Shown one piece after another: positions 12,636 to 24,018 of a stretch of 64,000 nt of DNA (positions are counted from its first letter, which is position 1; each line of letters opens with the position of its first letter). The DNA is taken from positions 495,645-559,644 of the forward strand of contig QANY01013420.1 of the NCBI GenBank assembly GCA_003255025.1, given 5' to 3'. The DNA is from Datisca glomerata (taxonomy: Eukaryota > Streptophyta > Magnoliopsida > Cucurbitales > Datiscaceae). A program made the position numbers and the translations under genes. The notes under the pieces are model-generated. The model had not been told where the DNA came from. It saw only the letters and a program-made list of their open reading frames with translations, and ran no database searches.

Positions 12636-12743
12636 CGAGCAATTCAGACATTAGAGGATATGATTCAAGTTTATGTATTCAGACATTAGAGGATATGCTT
12701 CGACCGAGCAATTCAGACATTAGAGGACATGCTTCGAGCAATT
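12636..12743 (+). repeat. Triple duplication of a gypsy integrase segment
   Basis: ATTCAGACATTAGAGGAYATG occurs three times (starting near 12641, 12677 and 12709). It corresponds to the IQTLEDML motif in the integrase C-terminus. The unit spacing is unequal (about 36 and 32 bp). The triplication lies exactly at the break with the hAT fragment. Confidence 0.8.
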
Positions 12744-13250
12744 CAAAAACTGTTCAGACCATTTAATCCAAACTAGTCCGAAGCAAAATTGGTCAGTCTG
12801 GATGATTTATTTCTTGTTAATGGTTGGTTTAGTCCTCCTCTTAAAGAGGACCAAAATTTCAGACCGATCTAGAATTTTTGTTAGTTGTGGACCAATCCGA
12901 ACGGACCGACAGTAAATTATATATATATTTTAGGGTTTAGATTAAATGAGCTTGTTCGTTCAGATCCTTCATCGAGCCTTCTCGCGTCTCGCCTCTCCCT
13001 CTCGACTCTCCCTCTCCCTAAGTTCTGACCATTTCCCTCTCCCTCAGCACACGAGTCATGACACCTCTTCTCGCCTCTCCCCCTCCCTCAGCTCAGTCCC
13101 CCTCCCGCACCCTCGCCTCTCCCTCTCGTGTATCGCCTCCTCTCGACTCTCCCTCTCCCTCAGCTTAGACCCTCTCCATCTCCCTCAGCTCATAAGTCAT
13201 GACGCCTCCTCTCACCTTTTCCTCCCCCCTCAGCTCAACCCTTCGTCCAG
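12744..13250. mobile_element. hAT element, truncated copy 2
   Basis: It is collinear with 1855-2430 of copy 1: GTTCAGACCATTTAATCC arm, GATTTATTTCTTGTTAATGG, AGAGGACCAAAATTTC, an AT microsatellite before TTTTAGGGTTTAG, then the C/T-rich CTCCCTCAGCTCAG core. The TAGGGGTG terminus and the entire right arm are missing, and no TSD is visible. The + ORF 12946-13254 is a translation of the C/T-rich core and is not a gene. Confidence 0.8.
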
Positions 13251-13765
13251 GTAAGATTGAACACTTTATATATGTGTAATGGATGTGTTACAGTCTACAT
13301 GTATGATTCCCTTGATAATAATATTTAAATGAAAATTTTCAAAAGATTTAAGATGCTTGAAGTATATAACTCAAGTTAAGGAAAATTTATCCAATCAAAT
13401 CATCTAGATTTTTACATGGATTAAATCATCTTGACGGATGTTGCATAATAGTATTAATGAAATTTTTTAAATGAAGGGTATAAGAATGATCATATTGCCC
13501 GTGCATTTTCGTAAAGGTCTCATAGCTTGGTTTTTGTTACTATGGTCGTATATGTCCACGACTTAAATGTTATTAGATACCCTAAGAGATCCCAAAAGCA
13601 GTAGATTCTTGCAGAAAATCTAAGATGAGAGAACTTAGAAAGACTAGATTTTGTCTCGGCCTGCATATCGAGCATCTTACGAATGATATACTTATCTATC
13701 AATCAACATACACATCAAAGTACTAAAAAGATTTATATGTATGAAACACATCTAAAGTTATTCGA
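13251..13765. other. Non-coding AT-rich region
   Basis: No recognisable coding motif, repeat or RNA gene; the 60-codon minus ORF at 13520-13702 has no features. Confidence 0.5.
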
Positions 13766-14330
13766 TCACACGGTAATGGTTATTCGATCACTTGAAGTGA
13801 AAAATGATAAATTTTCACCATGAGAAGATAACAAAGAACTTTTTGGGTCCCAAAGTACTATACCTTGGTAAAATATGTGCACTGATATATCTTGTGAATG
13901 GTACAAAGGCACACAAACTATCTTTTCAAGGGTTAATGTGATGAATTTGTTTCTTGTAGGTAAAATAGACTTGCCAATGTGAGACTTGATGAACATGTTG
14001 CTCAGGTCATTTGTGATGGGGTTTGTAGCTTCACTGTCCAAATACCAGTTTGCATCATCGATGGCAGAAGTAGAAGTCATAAAGGCTGCTGGCCTGTTTT
14101 GCTAGAGTTGGGAGAAGTGTTTAAGCTGTTTTGGGAGAATTGGTTGTTCTGAGCGTTGATGGCTGGTTAAAAATCTTAATCAAATCGACTGTAGCGGTTA
14201 TAGGCAGAGTGTCCAATCCTCCTACAAATTATCTATCGTGAGAACTAACGTTTCAGCGATCTACACATAGTGCTGGAAGCTTCAGTGAGAACCCATTTTC
14301 CAGCTTCAACATTAAGGTTTAGTGGTTTGT
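13766..14330 (-). pseudogene. Ty1/copia gag-protease fragment
   Basis: Reading leftwards from 14330: a degraded zinc knuckle region (ICRRIGHSAYNRYSRF, about 14225-14180; the first Cys and His remain but the last Cys is lost), an Asn/Ser-rich linker, then DANWYLDSEATNPITNDLSN (about 14060-14000), the copia protease active-site neighbourhood in which the usual DSGA is DSEA. Open to 13766, then lost. No LTRs could be paired with it. Confidence 0.8.
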
Positions 14331-15938
14331 TTTCAGTGGGTTTCTCTCTGGTTATTTTCGGAGGAAAATCCTTACTCTCTCTATATTATTCTTAAATTCC
14401 CTTAATTTCTTTGATCTCTCTATTCAAAATTTCCTTTTCGCACAATATCTTCTTTGAGTTGAGAAGGCACCAATTGAATTCCATTCGAGTGACTCTGTTT
14501 TGGATGGACTGAGATAGTGAACTCGTAAATTGATTTTCTTCTTATTTTATTCTTAAATACTTTGTAAATCGTTATAGTTAAGGGGTTTGATTCAAACTTT
14601 GAATAAGAAATTTAGTGGTTTTGACTATTCATCAGTTCCCCTCCTTATATTCCTTATGTTTCTTTTTTCCTGTTTCATTTTTCATTACAAGCTGAATTGA
14701 ATTCAAAAGCAACCATTTTATCTCTCTTGTTCATTATTTCCATGTTTGAGGAATGTACAGATTCAACAGAATATTCACGATGAATCACCGGAAGTAGGTT
14801 GTCTCGTCGTACCTGCTGAAATCTCATCTCACCTGTAGCTAAATCATTCACCTGTAGCTAAATATGGGGTTTTTTTACTTGAAAGAGAAGTACGGAAAAC
14901 TGAATGGCTAATTGGGGTTTTATTGTACTTTCTCGAGTAATTAAGCCGCATTAAATCCTTTTGGGGTGTGACTGTCCTCGTTCATAAATCATAGGTGTGA
15001 GAGTGTCATTTTTTAACTTAGAGGTGATCGTAGCGTCTTTTATGAAAATTACGGGAGTATTAATGCATTTTTTTTAAAAATAAATTAAAATTAGATGATC
15101 CTTTTTAAATTTATCAATTTACCTTGGTTTTTCTTTATAAGCAACTGATTTCCAGTGCTTGCTTTTCATGGGCTAATGTCTTAAAAATGGAGTAATTTCC
15201 TCCTTGTATTTTCCTCACTATATGCTATAAAGTAATAGCATTTGTTGTAAATCAAATTTGATGAGCACTCGTTTTTCGCATTGAGTTAATTTGTTTCCGC
15301 ATGTAAGAGTAGATAACAAACTTGTGGATAAATAATATAAGCGGAATAGATTATTATCGAATAGTCTCTGATACTTAAGTTCAGTTCACCCTTATAAATA
15401 TTCTATTAAAATATTGATTATTAACTTAATAAGCATAAAATATTCTTCGGCAAGGACCCATCCTAGTGGTACTAATTGTTTCGACAAGACCAACCTTACC
15501 AGTACTTATGTGCAGGAACCAACTCACTAACTACAGGATACGTGTCCTCGCCAAATAACATGATTGCAGTATACATCTTGTTCTCTTTTAATCAATTAAT
15601 ACATCATTTTTTACCTCCATTTCTGGTAGATGATATGATCGCAAGGACAATTTACTACTGAACATAAACTATGGCATCGTTAAAATGTTCGTTTTCGTAT
15701 AACCACATACATTTCTCTTCATATATACATTTGTATTTACATAAATATATTAGAAAAATACGTGTGGTTAAAAAAATCTAATTCAATCTCGTGAATTGAA
15801 TTTAAATATTTACTCAAGTGATGAAAGTATTGTAGTGGAGATTGATTCTTTTTCAGGTCCAAAGTTTGAATCAATCCTGAAGTAATAGGGCACGAGTCAC
15901 ATATGATTAGTCGATATATGCATATGTTGACCCTCACA
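14331..15938. other. Non-coding region
   Basis: AT-rich with no ORF above about 60 codons with recognisable content. Part of 14331-14700 could be the 5' leader or LTR of the adjacent copia fragment, but no matching second LTR is present. Confidence 0.45.
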
Positions 15939-15940
15939 CA

Positions 15941-16004
<64 letters not shown>
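15939..16004. repeat. (ACGC)n microsatellite
   Basis: About 16 uninterrupted tetranucleotide units. The reverse-strand ORF through it gives a RACV repeat peptide and is an artefact. Confidence 0.95.
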
Positions 16005-16356
16005 CATATATATAAGATAAAAAAATTAAATGGTTAAATTTCTATAGTTAATTTCTTTGGGTGAAGTACAAAACGTATGAAGGAGGTGGTGGAGAAGCTC
16101 TACTTTCAAGCCAACTTTCAAGTTCATTGAGAATTTTCATCTCTAAACATATATAACTTCAATCATAAACCGAGAGAGAGTTCATATTTTATAGTTGTGA
16201 GAGTGGAATAGTTGAACCGATACAATACGTGCAGACGAGAAACTGCATGTCGTTCAACACCCTATGCTTGAAGCTTCTCAGGATGCCCTAAACTTTGAAT
16301 CACAAGGGACCCACCATTTTCTCCCTATCTTTGCTTAACAGCAGCCAATAGCCACT

Positions 16357-17518
16357 GGCGTTTGGTTTGAGTATTTGATAAAATATGTGGTAAATTTATT
16401 TTTCAATATTTTTCATATTTACTATAAGTATTTTCATATGTTATGGTAAAGTTATTTAGTCTGGTAAAATAATCATCCCACATACTTTCTCTACCACTTC
16501 CCCACAGAAATCCACTTTACCAAATAATTTTCCCATCTTACAACACATTAACATATTTTTCAAATTAAATTTTACTTTATCAAATCCTTATAAAAATATC
16601 ATTATTTGTTTCAATTATTCCTACTTATTTTTTATATTTTATTTTCTTCAAGACCAAAACCCCACAAAAGTGTCGTAAAATATTTCGATCCCAGTGGAAC
16701 CAAAATGGTCCTGATACCGAATTTTAAGATTTTTTCCGTCTTCCGACTCGTCTGCCAACTCGTCTCAGGGTCTTCTCGTGAGATTAATATATGCACATTA
16801 ATTGGAATGAATGAAATAAAATATTAAGTTTGGATTAAGGATAGATAAACTCTTCATATATACATAATATAAAATCTAAATGATTAGAATACATGTTTAT
16901 AATATCAAATATTTTTTTGAAATTAAAAATTAGTTTCTTCCCTAAAATAAATATTATTCATAAACTATCAATATTTAAAAAATACTAAATTTATGAAGGA
17001 GAATATAACTGAATTGTTTATCATATCTCATTTTTTGTGTGGAGGACCGGACCCTTGCGACGAAACCACAAATTGGGGGGGGGGGGGGGGGTCTNGGGGG
17101 AGGGATCTCTCGTTCATTTATATTCAGTTTTAGATTATATTTAACCAAACATAACAAAAATTTACATCATTGTTCTATTTTGTTTTTGTGGTAAAACTAA
17201 AATATTTTACCCGTTTCAATCGAAGCAGAAGGATATTGATAAACATGGTATACATATCTACTGATAAAAAGTATATGTTTATTTTTATGTATAAAAGAGG
17301 AAAATTATATGATTAATTTACGATATCAGAGAAAGTTTAATCAAACACAACATGAATTATACAATTTTACTATATAATTTTGAATAGTTTATCATTGAAT
17401 TTATTTGTACAGTGTAAGTAAAAAATTATTTTAGTTTTTGGTGTAGTAAGAGAAAAATAGTTGATTTAATTTTATTGATAGGTTAATAAAACAGTTAATT
17501 AACTAGTGCGCAAAATAA

Positions 17519-17550
<32 letters not shown>

Positions 17551-17853
17551 AGATATAATGTGTATTAGAATCTATAAATAATCATTGACAACAAATCAAA
17601 AGTTAATAAAAAAAGAAACTATAATAATTTTATTAATTTCATATAATTTATATAATTTTTCCAACAATTTTATCAAACTTTTTCACATAACTTTATCAAA
17701 ATATCCAACATACCAAGTAAGAAAATCATACTTTCCAATAACTTTTTTCACTTAACCATGTGTTATCAAACATGGTAATCTTCATATCTTGTTATCTAAT
17801 TTTACCACTTAAACTTTTTCAGTATTCTTACTTAACCCATATCAAACAGCCCC
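16357..17853. mobile_element. Non-coding interspersed repeat, copy A
   Basis: About 1.5 kb is collinear over its length with 52825-54560. Shared landmarks are AACACATTAACATATTTTTC/AACACATCTACACATTTTTC, TTTTCTTCAAGACCAAAA, AAAGTGTCGTAAAATAT, TCGTGAGATTAA, GTGGAGGACCGGACCC, a TG/TA microsatellite near 17521-17550, and TTACCAAACATG-type ends. The termini (GGCGTTTGGTTTGAGTA and TATCAAACAGCCCC) are loosely inverted, like a MITE or other TIR element, but no convincing TSD was found. It encodes nothing recognisable. A G17 run (17075-17091) followed by TCTN replaces the GGAGGTCCC of copy B. Confidence 0.75.
17095..17095. other. Ambiguous base N beside a G homopolymer
   Basis: A single N follows 17 consecutive G and a TCT. 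Likely an unresolved sequencing position. Confidence 0.95.
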
Positions 17854-18315
17854 TCAATGTCAACATCATGACCTACGTACCAACTTAGGTTCAATCCCTC
17901 AATCACACCTATTAAGTATCTTGCATTGCACATTGTCACTTTTTTTGTTATGACATTGCACATTGTCAATTATTTCCACTAATTTTGTAAGTTATGATCA
18001 GAAATTTTTATAAACTAATTACCTCTCTATTTTAAAAATAAAGTCCTTAAGATTAAATATCTTATCTCAAATTTGACCCAAAACACTTCTGGTTAGTAGG
18101 TATCAGTTGTAAAACAAAGAACAAAGGAAATCAAAGAGAATATTGTCTTATAAATTTCTCATTTTTATTTTCCATGGCTTATACCCTCTACTTATAGGCT
18201 TCTAACTATGAGAAAATTCAAAATATAAGTTACAAAAGAATAAGATGGGCGTAAAAGATGTATGAATGACGGGAATAAAGGCATAGGATGTTATGTGATT
18301 GGAAGCTTAATGGCC
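17854..18315. other. Non-coding AT-rich spacer
   Basis: No gene or repeat recognised. AGGTTCAATCCC at about 17886 resembles a pol III B box but lacks any tRNA fold around it. Confidence 0.5.
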
Positions 18316-19100
18316 ATCCATATAATTATGTTAGTACAACAGTTCCCCTAGCATGTCTATTAGACAAAGAATATGACTCGTTAAAATTCTATTAGAAAGA
18401 AACTTGTGAAAAAAAAGACTAGTGAAGGAAAAATAAGACATTATTCCTATATACATTATGCAAAGGAATGATACTTCATTAAAAACCATGCCAAGAAAAA
18501 TATGATGGGTAAAAACCTTGATCAAAAGAAAAAGAGTTGAAGGCTTATTTACTCCACTCATGGAAATATCACCTGAGGTCTCTAACTTGATGTATTTCAA
18601 TATTGTGCACAAACTTCTCAAATGTTATAGATGGTAATGCCTTCTGTGAACAGGCCTGTAAGACTTTTTCCATCAGTATAACTACATTTATCAAGTTCAT
18701 GTGTGAAAAATAACTTTGATGAAATATTCATTATTATATCTCCTTACATTTAAATGTCTATTAGTTAAGCTAAGGACGCACATTATCTTCATAAATTTTA
18801 TTAGATTTTCTTTTTGTGAAGTTAATCCACATATCTTACAAATATGTTGGGTCATCGATTTCAGTTATACGCGCTTTCGACTTACTTTATATGTTGTAAG
18901 TATTTCAACATGATTTGAGAATGTGGCTGTTATAGTTTGTTTTGTAGACCACCATAATATAGCGATGTCTCCACACACATAGATTGTTTGAGATCGATAT
19001 TTTTCAGGATCAGATAAATATCTTACATCTACACAATGAACTAATCTAGATTTAGATTTATTTGAATAAGTTAAGCCCATGCCGATTGTTCGGTGATAAA
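18316..19100 (-). pseudogene. Ty1/copia element A, RNase H and 3' end
   Basis: On the minus strand, MGLTYSNKSKSRLVH then YLSDPEKYRSQTIYV, CGDIAILWWSTKQTITATFS and NHVEILTTYKVSRKRV (19080 to 18868) form a clear copia RNase H. They are followed by the degraded C-terminal tail, including LRSLCTILKYIKLETSGDIS (about 18622 to 18560), which matches the usual LVHNIGM-type end. The N-terminal side is cut at 19155 by copia B. A Gly/Arg-rich gag-like scrap at 33064-33240 may be the other side of this element, but the intervening pol is not present. Confidence 0.8.
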
Positions 19101-19154
19101 AGAAAAACCCCCATTCTAATGTATTTATGTTAGAGAAGAACTATATCTTGCACA

Positions 19155-19510
19155 TGAAGATTGAGAGAATTCAAAAGTGGTTTTTCTCAATATTATTTAC
19201 TATGAAAACTTGAATACAAACCTGAGCTCTTTAGCTCTTATACAACAAAATCCTATGGAAGATTAACACATGTGCAGAGGAATAAACCCATTAGAAGAGA
19301 GAAGAAAAAAGAATCTAAGTCTGTTACATAATGATTAGCTCATGATTTGGTTGAGCTGGCCGAAAGGACAAAGAATGATGTGGCAGTCCAGTGTATCTAG
19401 CTACATGACAAGCAATCTGCATGAAAAATGCAGAAGGGGGAGAACATTTTTTTCGTTGCCTCTGTCTGGCTCTATCTTCAGAGCTACTTTTAGTAGCTTC
19501 ATTAATACCT
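19155..19510 (-). repeat. Copia B 3' LTR
   Basis: Matches the right LTR from TGAAGATTG (19155) through TTTTTCTCAATATTATTTACT, CTTGAATACAAACCTGAG, GGTTGAGCTGGCCGAAAGGA to GCTTCATTAATAC. The outermost LTR bases at the PPT side have been replaced by a C13 run (19511-19523). Confidence 0.9.
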
Positions 19511-19523
19511 CCCCCCCCCCCCC
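19511..19523. repeat. C13 homopolymer at the PPT/LTR junction
   Basis: On the coding (minus) strand this reads GCGCG followed by a G run and AGG, just where the polypurine tract and the LTR start TGTTAGC should be. It appears to be an expanded polypurine tract that erased the LTR start. Confidence 0.7.
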
Positions 19524-19532
19524 GCGCAAGCA

Positions 19533-22445
19533 AGAGGGAGTGTCAATGACGTTGAGCTTGTCGCGAAGTGTATTAAATTGACTAGGAGGTAAAGCTTTGG
19601 TGAGAGCATATGCTGTTTGAAACTGAGATGGAACATAGCGAACTTCCAAATCCATGGATAGAACTTTTTCACGAATAAAGTGTACGCAACTTCAATGCGT
19701 TTAGTTTTGAAGTTGAAAACTGGATTATATGTAAGACTCCCTACACTCTTATTGTCACACCAAAGTATTGGTGGTGAGGAGATCTGTAATGTGAGTTCAC
19801 TGAACAAGGATTTGAGCCATAGAGCTTTAGTGGCTGCGAGAGCAAGGGAACGATACTTTGATTCTGCACTTGATCGACCTACAACAGACTATTTCCTAGA
19901 ACTCCATGTTAGAATGTTTCCACTCAGATAGAAGCAGTAACCACTTTTTGATTTACGTCATCCATTAAGCTGGCCCAGTCCGCATCTGAGAACCCTTATA
20001 ATGTAACCTGGATGCAGGTTTGAAGTAAAGACCATAATTGAGAGTCACTTTCAAGTATCGAAGAACTTGTTTGCAAGCATTCCAATGGGTGATTGTAGGT
20101 GAGGACATAAACTGACTTAACTTGCTCACAAAGAAGGCTAGGTCAGATCTTGTCATAATGTGGCACTATAATGCTCCAATTACACTCATATATAGAGTTG
20201 GATCACTGTGAGATGGACACATGGGAGTGGGGGCATGACTTAGCATTGATCATATTGGTCTCGTCCAAAAGATATTTCATGTACTTTTTTTGTGTAAGAT
20301 GCAAGTTAGAAATGGTGTGAGTAGCTTCAAAACAAAAAAAAATAGTTGAGAGAATCCAAAGTCTTGGAGAAAACTTACTGTTGAGTAAAATGATGAGTTG
20401 ATGAAGCAACTAAGGGCTGCTACTAGTAATTAAGATGTCATCAACATAGATTAAAACTAAAATGATATGATTGTGATGAAACTTAATAAACAAGCTGTTG
20501 TCTGAAACTGAATTGATGAAGCCCCAAGTTTTGAGAGTGCTTTTGATTTGATCAAACCAAGCCCATGGGGCTTGCCTTAGCCCATACAATGATTTGTGAA
20601 GTAGACAGACATGAGATAGCTTAGATGGGTGAGTGAAGCTAGGGGGTTAGGACATATATACAACTTCAGTGAGTTTACCATTCAAGAATGCATTACTTAT
20701 GTCAATTTGCTGTATGTCCCAACCTTTTGACCCTAATAGTGCATGGTTTAATAACTAGACTATATGTATCAAAGTAGTCAACGCCAGGGGTGTGTTGAAA
20801 ACTTTTGGCGACCAAACGTTCTTTGTGTTTGTGGAAAGTCCCATTTGAGTGATGTTTGGTCTTAAGAATACATTTATCGGAGACAACAATCATGTTCAGG
20901 TTGTAGGGAACTAGTGTCTAAGTGTTATATTGATAAGAGCCTAATATTTCTCAAGCATTGCTGCTTTCCAAACAAGCCGTGATAGAGCTTCTTTGACAGT
21001 TTTAGAGACATAAGGGTCTTGTATGAGTTTAGCAGTGAAGATTTTAGGTTTGAAGATGCCACTTTTAGACCTAGTTACCCTAGGGTGAAGGTTGTATATG
21101 GTAGGGACTTGGGATTGAGTTTAGGATGGTGGTGGTGGGGTGGGAGATTGGCTTTGAAAGGGAATGATTTGTGTATAAACAAGATGATCAGGTGAGACAG
21201 AATGTAAGTCGGATTGAATTGATAAATGAGAGTTACCTGTGTTTGAAACAAAATCGTTAGATGAAGTTGGATTCATGCTTGGAGATGCTACTGCATGATG
21301 GCTTAAAGTAGGACCCATACTTGTCATAAGAGATGTAGAGGACTTGTTATATAGAAGAAGATTGATAGGAGAAGTGCTTGTGTGTGAAGTGAAAGGTTTA
21401 AGAATAGGGAAGATGAATTCTTGTTCATTGATAACAACACTACTTAGATATATATCCTACTGGTTTTTTGATCCAAACATTTGTAACCCTTATGTGAATC
21501 ACTATAGCCAATGAACACGTATTTGGTTGAGTGAAAAATAAACTTGTGTTGTGAATAGGGTCTGAGAAATGGGAAACAAGTGCATCCAAACACCTTTAAG
21601 TGGGAGTAAGCTGATTTTTGTTTCAAAAGAAGTTCAAATGGTGTTTCATTGTGAAGAAAATGTGTGGGTAGTATATTTATGAGATATGTAGGTGTGTAGA
21701 AACCTTCCCACCAAAATTTAGTGGCAGTTTAGCATGAGAGAGTAAAGTGAGACTCTTTTCAGTTATATCCCTGTGTTTTCTTTCAACACTTACATTTTGT
21801 TGAAGTTGGTGCGGGCATTGATGTCTAAAGCAAATGCCTAAATCAGTTAGTAAAGGTTTTAAACTTCGAAATTCCCCCATCCCAATCACTTTGTAAGAAT
21901 TTAAGTTTAGTTGTAAATTGTCTTTCAATGTATTGCAGAAAGTGCATAAAGACTGTTTTCACATCTGAGTTGAGTTTAAGTGGGAAGATCCATGCATATT
22001 TACTATAGTGATCCGCAAAGACTAAGTAATATCTAAATCAATTTATGCCTAAAATGGGGGCAGGACCCTAAACATCTATGTGGACAAGTTCAAAAGGTAA
22101 TCTTGACAGTGTATAAGAAAAAGGGAAGGAAGATTGATGCAATTTGTCAAGTTGACAGTTATCACAGAACAAAAAGGATTTTTCATTAAACTTCAGGTTT
22201 ATCTAAGGAGAAAGACTTCTTAAAACGGAAAAAGAGGGGTGGCCTAACCTAAAGTGCCATAAATTGACATTAGTGTCATTTGTGAACTTATCTAGAAAAC
22301 AAAAGGTTGAGATAAGTGTGGATTGTCCAGGGGAAAAGCTAGGGTTGTGCATTTGGTTGACAGGGAAGTAGTAGAGTCCATCTTTAAGCAACCCCCGCAG
22401 AAGGACCTCCTTCGTATTTTCATCCTTCAAAAAACAAAAAGCTGA
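19533..22445 (-). pseudogene. Copia B pol (GAG-pre-integrase, integrase, RT, RNase H)
   Basis: From right to left: FCFLKDENTKEVLLRGLLKDG and LWHFRLGHPSFSVL (22440-22210, GAG-pre-integrase); integrase core HIDV.GPAP and FADHYSKYAW (about 22100-22000), then SVERKHRD (about 21785) and HLKVFGCTCFPFLRP (about 21600-21560); RT entry KHHSNGTFHKHKERLVAKSF (about 20860-20800) and GVDYFDTYS; RT IDISNAFLNGKL, LYGLRQAPWAWF; active site YVDDILIT (20447-20424, intact Asp pair); RNase H SDLAFFVSKLSQFMSSP (about 20150), SPPILWCDNKSVGSLTYNP (about 19775) and VRYVPSQFQTAYALTKALPP (about 19640-19580). Many stops and frameshifts make it inactive. Confidence 0.9.
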
Positions 22446-22505
22446 GTCAAATTCAATAACTACTTCATTATTACTTATAATCTTTAAGACACTAAGTAAA
22501 CTTTT

Positions 22506-22728
22506 AAATCTAAAACCCTAAACCCTAAATCCTAAAATCTAAACCCTATCCCTAAAATCCTAAAGCTTAAAACCCTAAAACCTTAAAATCCCAAAAACCC
22601 AAATAACTAAACCCTATATCCGAAACCCTAAAACTCTGAACCCTAAAACCCTAAACTCAAAACGCTAAACCCTAAACTTTCAAACACTAAACCCAAAAAT
22701 CCTAAACCCTAAAACTAAAATCCTAAAG
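22506..22728. repeat. Degenerate telomere-like (CCCTAAA)n array
   Basis: About 220 bp of CCCTAAA/CCTAAA-like units, many imperfect (CCCTAAAT, CCTAAAATC, ACCCTAAAC). It lies exactly where copia B should carry its gag zinc knuckle and protease. The flanking gag reads RPVC on the right and pol resumes at FDSAFCFLKD on the left. Confidence 0.9.
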
Positions 22729-22737
22729 ACATACAGG

Positions 22738-23609
22738 TCTGGAACCATTCCTTCCACCTCTTCTTCCATTTCTTCCTCCTCTAAAGTTAGAAGAGGAGCC
22801 TCTATTAGGAGTAAAATTTTACTGACTATTATTTCTGTTATAATTCCTGGAAAAATTTGCTAAAGGACTGCCTGAATGGTGGCAGATTCATATATGGAGG
22901 TGAGGTTCATGACCACAGGGTCGTATCACTGCCAAGACCACCACGTATGTATAAAAGAAGGTCTTCGTCACTTATGTTTTGGCATGAAACTATCAGAAAC
23001 GGCCTTCATCTTGAGTATGTAATCATTGATACTCAATGCGCCTTTCTAGATGGTCTATAATTGAAAACGAAATTGCAGGGTCCGGGCTTTTGATTGAGAG
23101 GTGAAAGTTTGTTCCAGGGTGTTCCAGAGTTCATGGGAAGTAACACATCAAATAACAAGGCCAAACATGGCCTCTATAATGGATGAAAGGAGCCAGCTCC
23201 TCAAGTGCTGGTCTATTCTTCTCTAAACTACATATTTAGGGTTTAAAATGAATGGAGATAGTTGAAGTCTAGAGGTTTCAGTGTGTGTAGGATTGGGAAA
23301 GAATTCATCAAGGATGGGTAAAATACCAAATAAGTAAGATTCAAGGTCATGAGCTCTAATAATGGAGAGTATTTGAGATTTCCAGAAAATTTCCTAGTTG
23401 TTTATGTCGAGTCTGATTGACACAATAATTAGGGTGCTTGGCAGAATGCTAGGGAGAGAGGGAAGATTGGGTGTGGGAACATTATCTATTGGAGCATTAA
23501 CAGTCATGTTTGCTGCTACAGGAGGAGTTTTAGTTGCAGCATTACTGGTTGCATTGATTGAAGCAGACGAGCTCGACATTTCTGGATTGATGAAGAGCGA
23601 ACTTGGCAT
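22738..23609 (-). pseudogene. Copia B gag
   Basis: Begins with an ATG at 23609 overlapping the primer site, or at 23578 (MSSSSASINATSNAATK). It then has FWKSQILSIIRAHDLESYLFG (about 23385-23325), WLLSSIIEAMFGLV (about 23190) and SHELWNTLEQTF (about 23130), a UBN2/Retrotran_gag layout. The C-terminal Arg/Gly/Asn-rich tract NRGSSSNFRGGRNGRRGG (about 22800-22755) normally precedes the CCHC knuckle, which is missing. Stops are present. Confidence 0.85.
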
Positions 23610-23618
23610 TGATACCAA
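23607..23618 (-). other. Copia B primer-binding site
   Basis: Minus strand TTGGTATCAATG, matching the TGGTATCA core complementary to the 3' end of initiator tRNA-Met, 2-3 nt from the LTR end. Confidence 0.8.
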
Positions 23619-23620
23619 CT

Positions 23621-23996
23621 TGAAGATTGGGAGAATTTAAAGTAGTTTTTCTCAATATTATTTACTGCAAAAACTTGAATACAAACCTGAGATCTTTAGC
23701 TCTTATACAAAGTAAAATCCTATAGAAGATTAACACATGTGCTGAGGAATAAACCCGTTAGAAGAGAGAGGAAAAGAGAATCTAAGTTTGTTACATAATG
23801 ATTAGCTAATGATTTGGTTGAGCTGGCCGAAAGGACAAAGAATGATGTGGCTATCTAGGTGGCAGTCCAGTGTGTCAAGCTGCATGGCAAGCAATCTGCA
23901 GGAAAAATACACAAGGAGGATAACGTATTTTTCATTGCCTCTGTTTGGCTCTGTTTTCAGAGCTACTTTCAGCAGCTTCACTAATACTTGCTAACA
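23621..23996 (-). repeat. Copia B 5' LTR
   Basis: On the minus strand it starts TGTTAGCAAG (23996) and ends ATCTTCA (23621). It matches the left LTR throughout, with small indels such as the extra CTATCTAGG near 23850. Confidence 0.9.
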
Positions 23997-24018
23997 AGCT
24001 TACATCGAATGTTATATC

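Larger units (their letters stand above)
19155..23996 (-). mobile_element. Ty1/copia LTR retrotransposon B (dead, both LTRs)
   Basis: Two LTRs of about 360-376 bp flank degenerate gag and pol on the minus strand. A tRNA-Met-type primer site lies just inside the right LTR. Order in the transcription direction: LTR, PBS, gag, telomere-like array, GAG-pre-integrase, integrase, RT, RNase H, G-run at the PPT, LTR. No 5-bp TSD was found (GCACA left, AGCTT right). It sits between copia A (left) and copia C (22 bp away on the right). Confidence 0.9.

Noticed and set aside
12946..13254. 102-codon plus ORF rich in Ser/Leu/Pro
   Set aside because: It is the C/T-rich core of the truncated hAT copy.
15737..15997. 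ORF with RACV repeats on the minus strand
   Set aside because: Pure translation of the ACGC microsatellite.
17886..17898. Pol III B-box-like GGTTCAATCCC
   Set aside because: No A box or tRNA cloverleaf can be drawn around it.
23398..23640. 80-codon plus ORF with a hydrophobic stretch
   Set aside because: Antisense of the copia B gag N-terminus.
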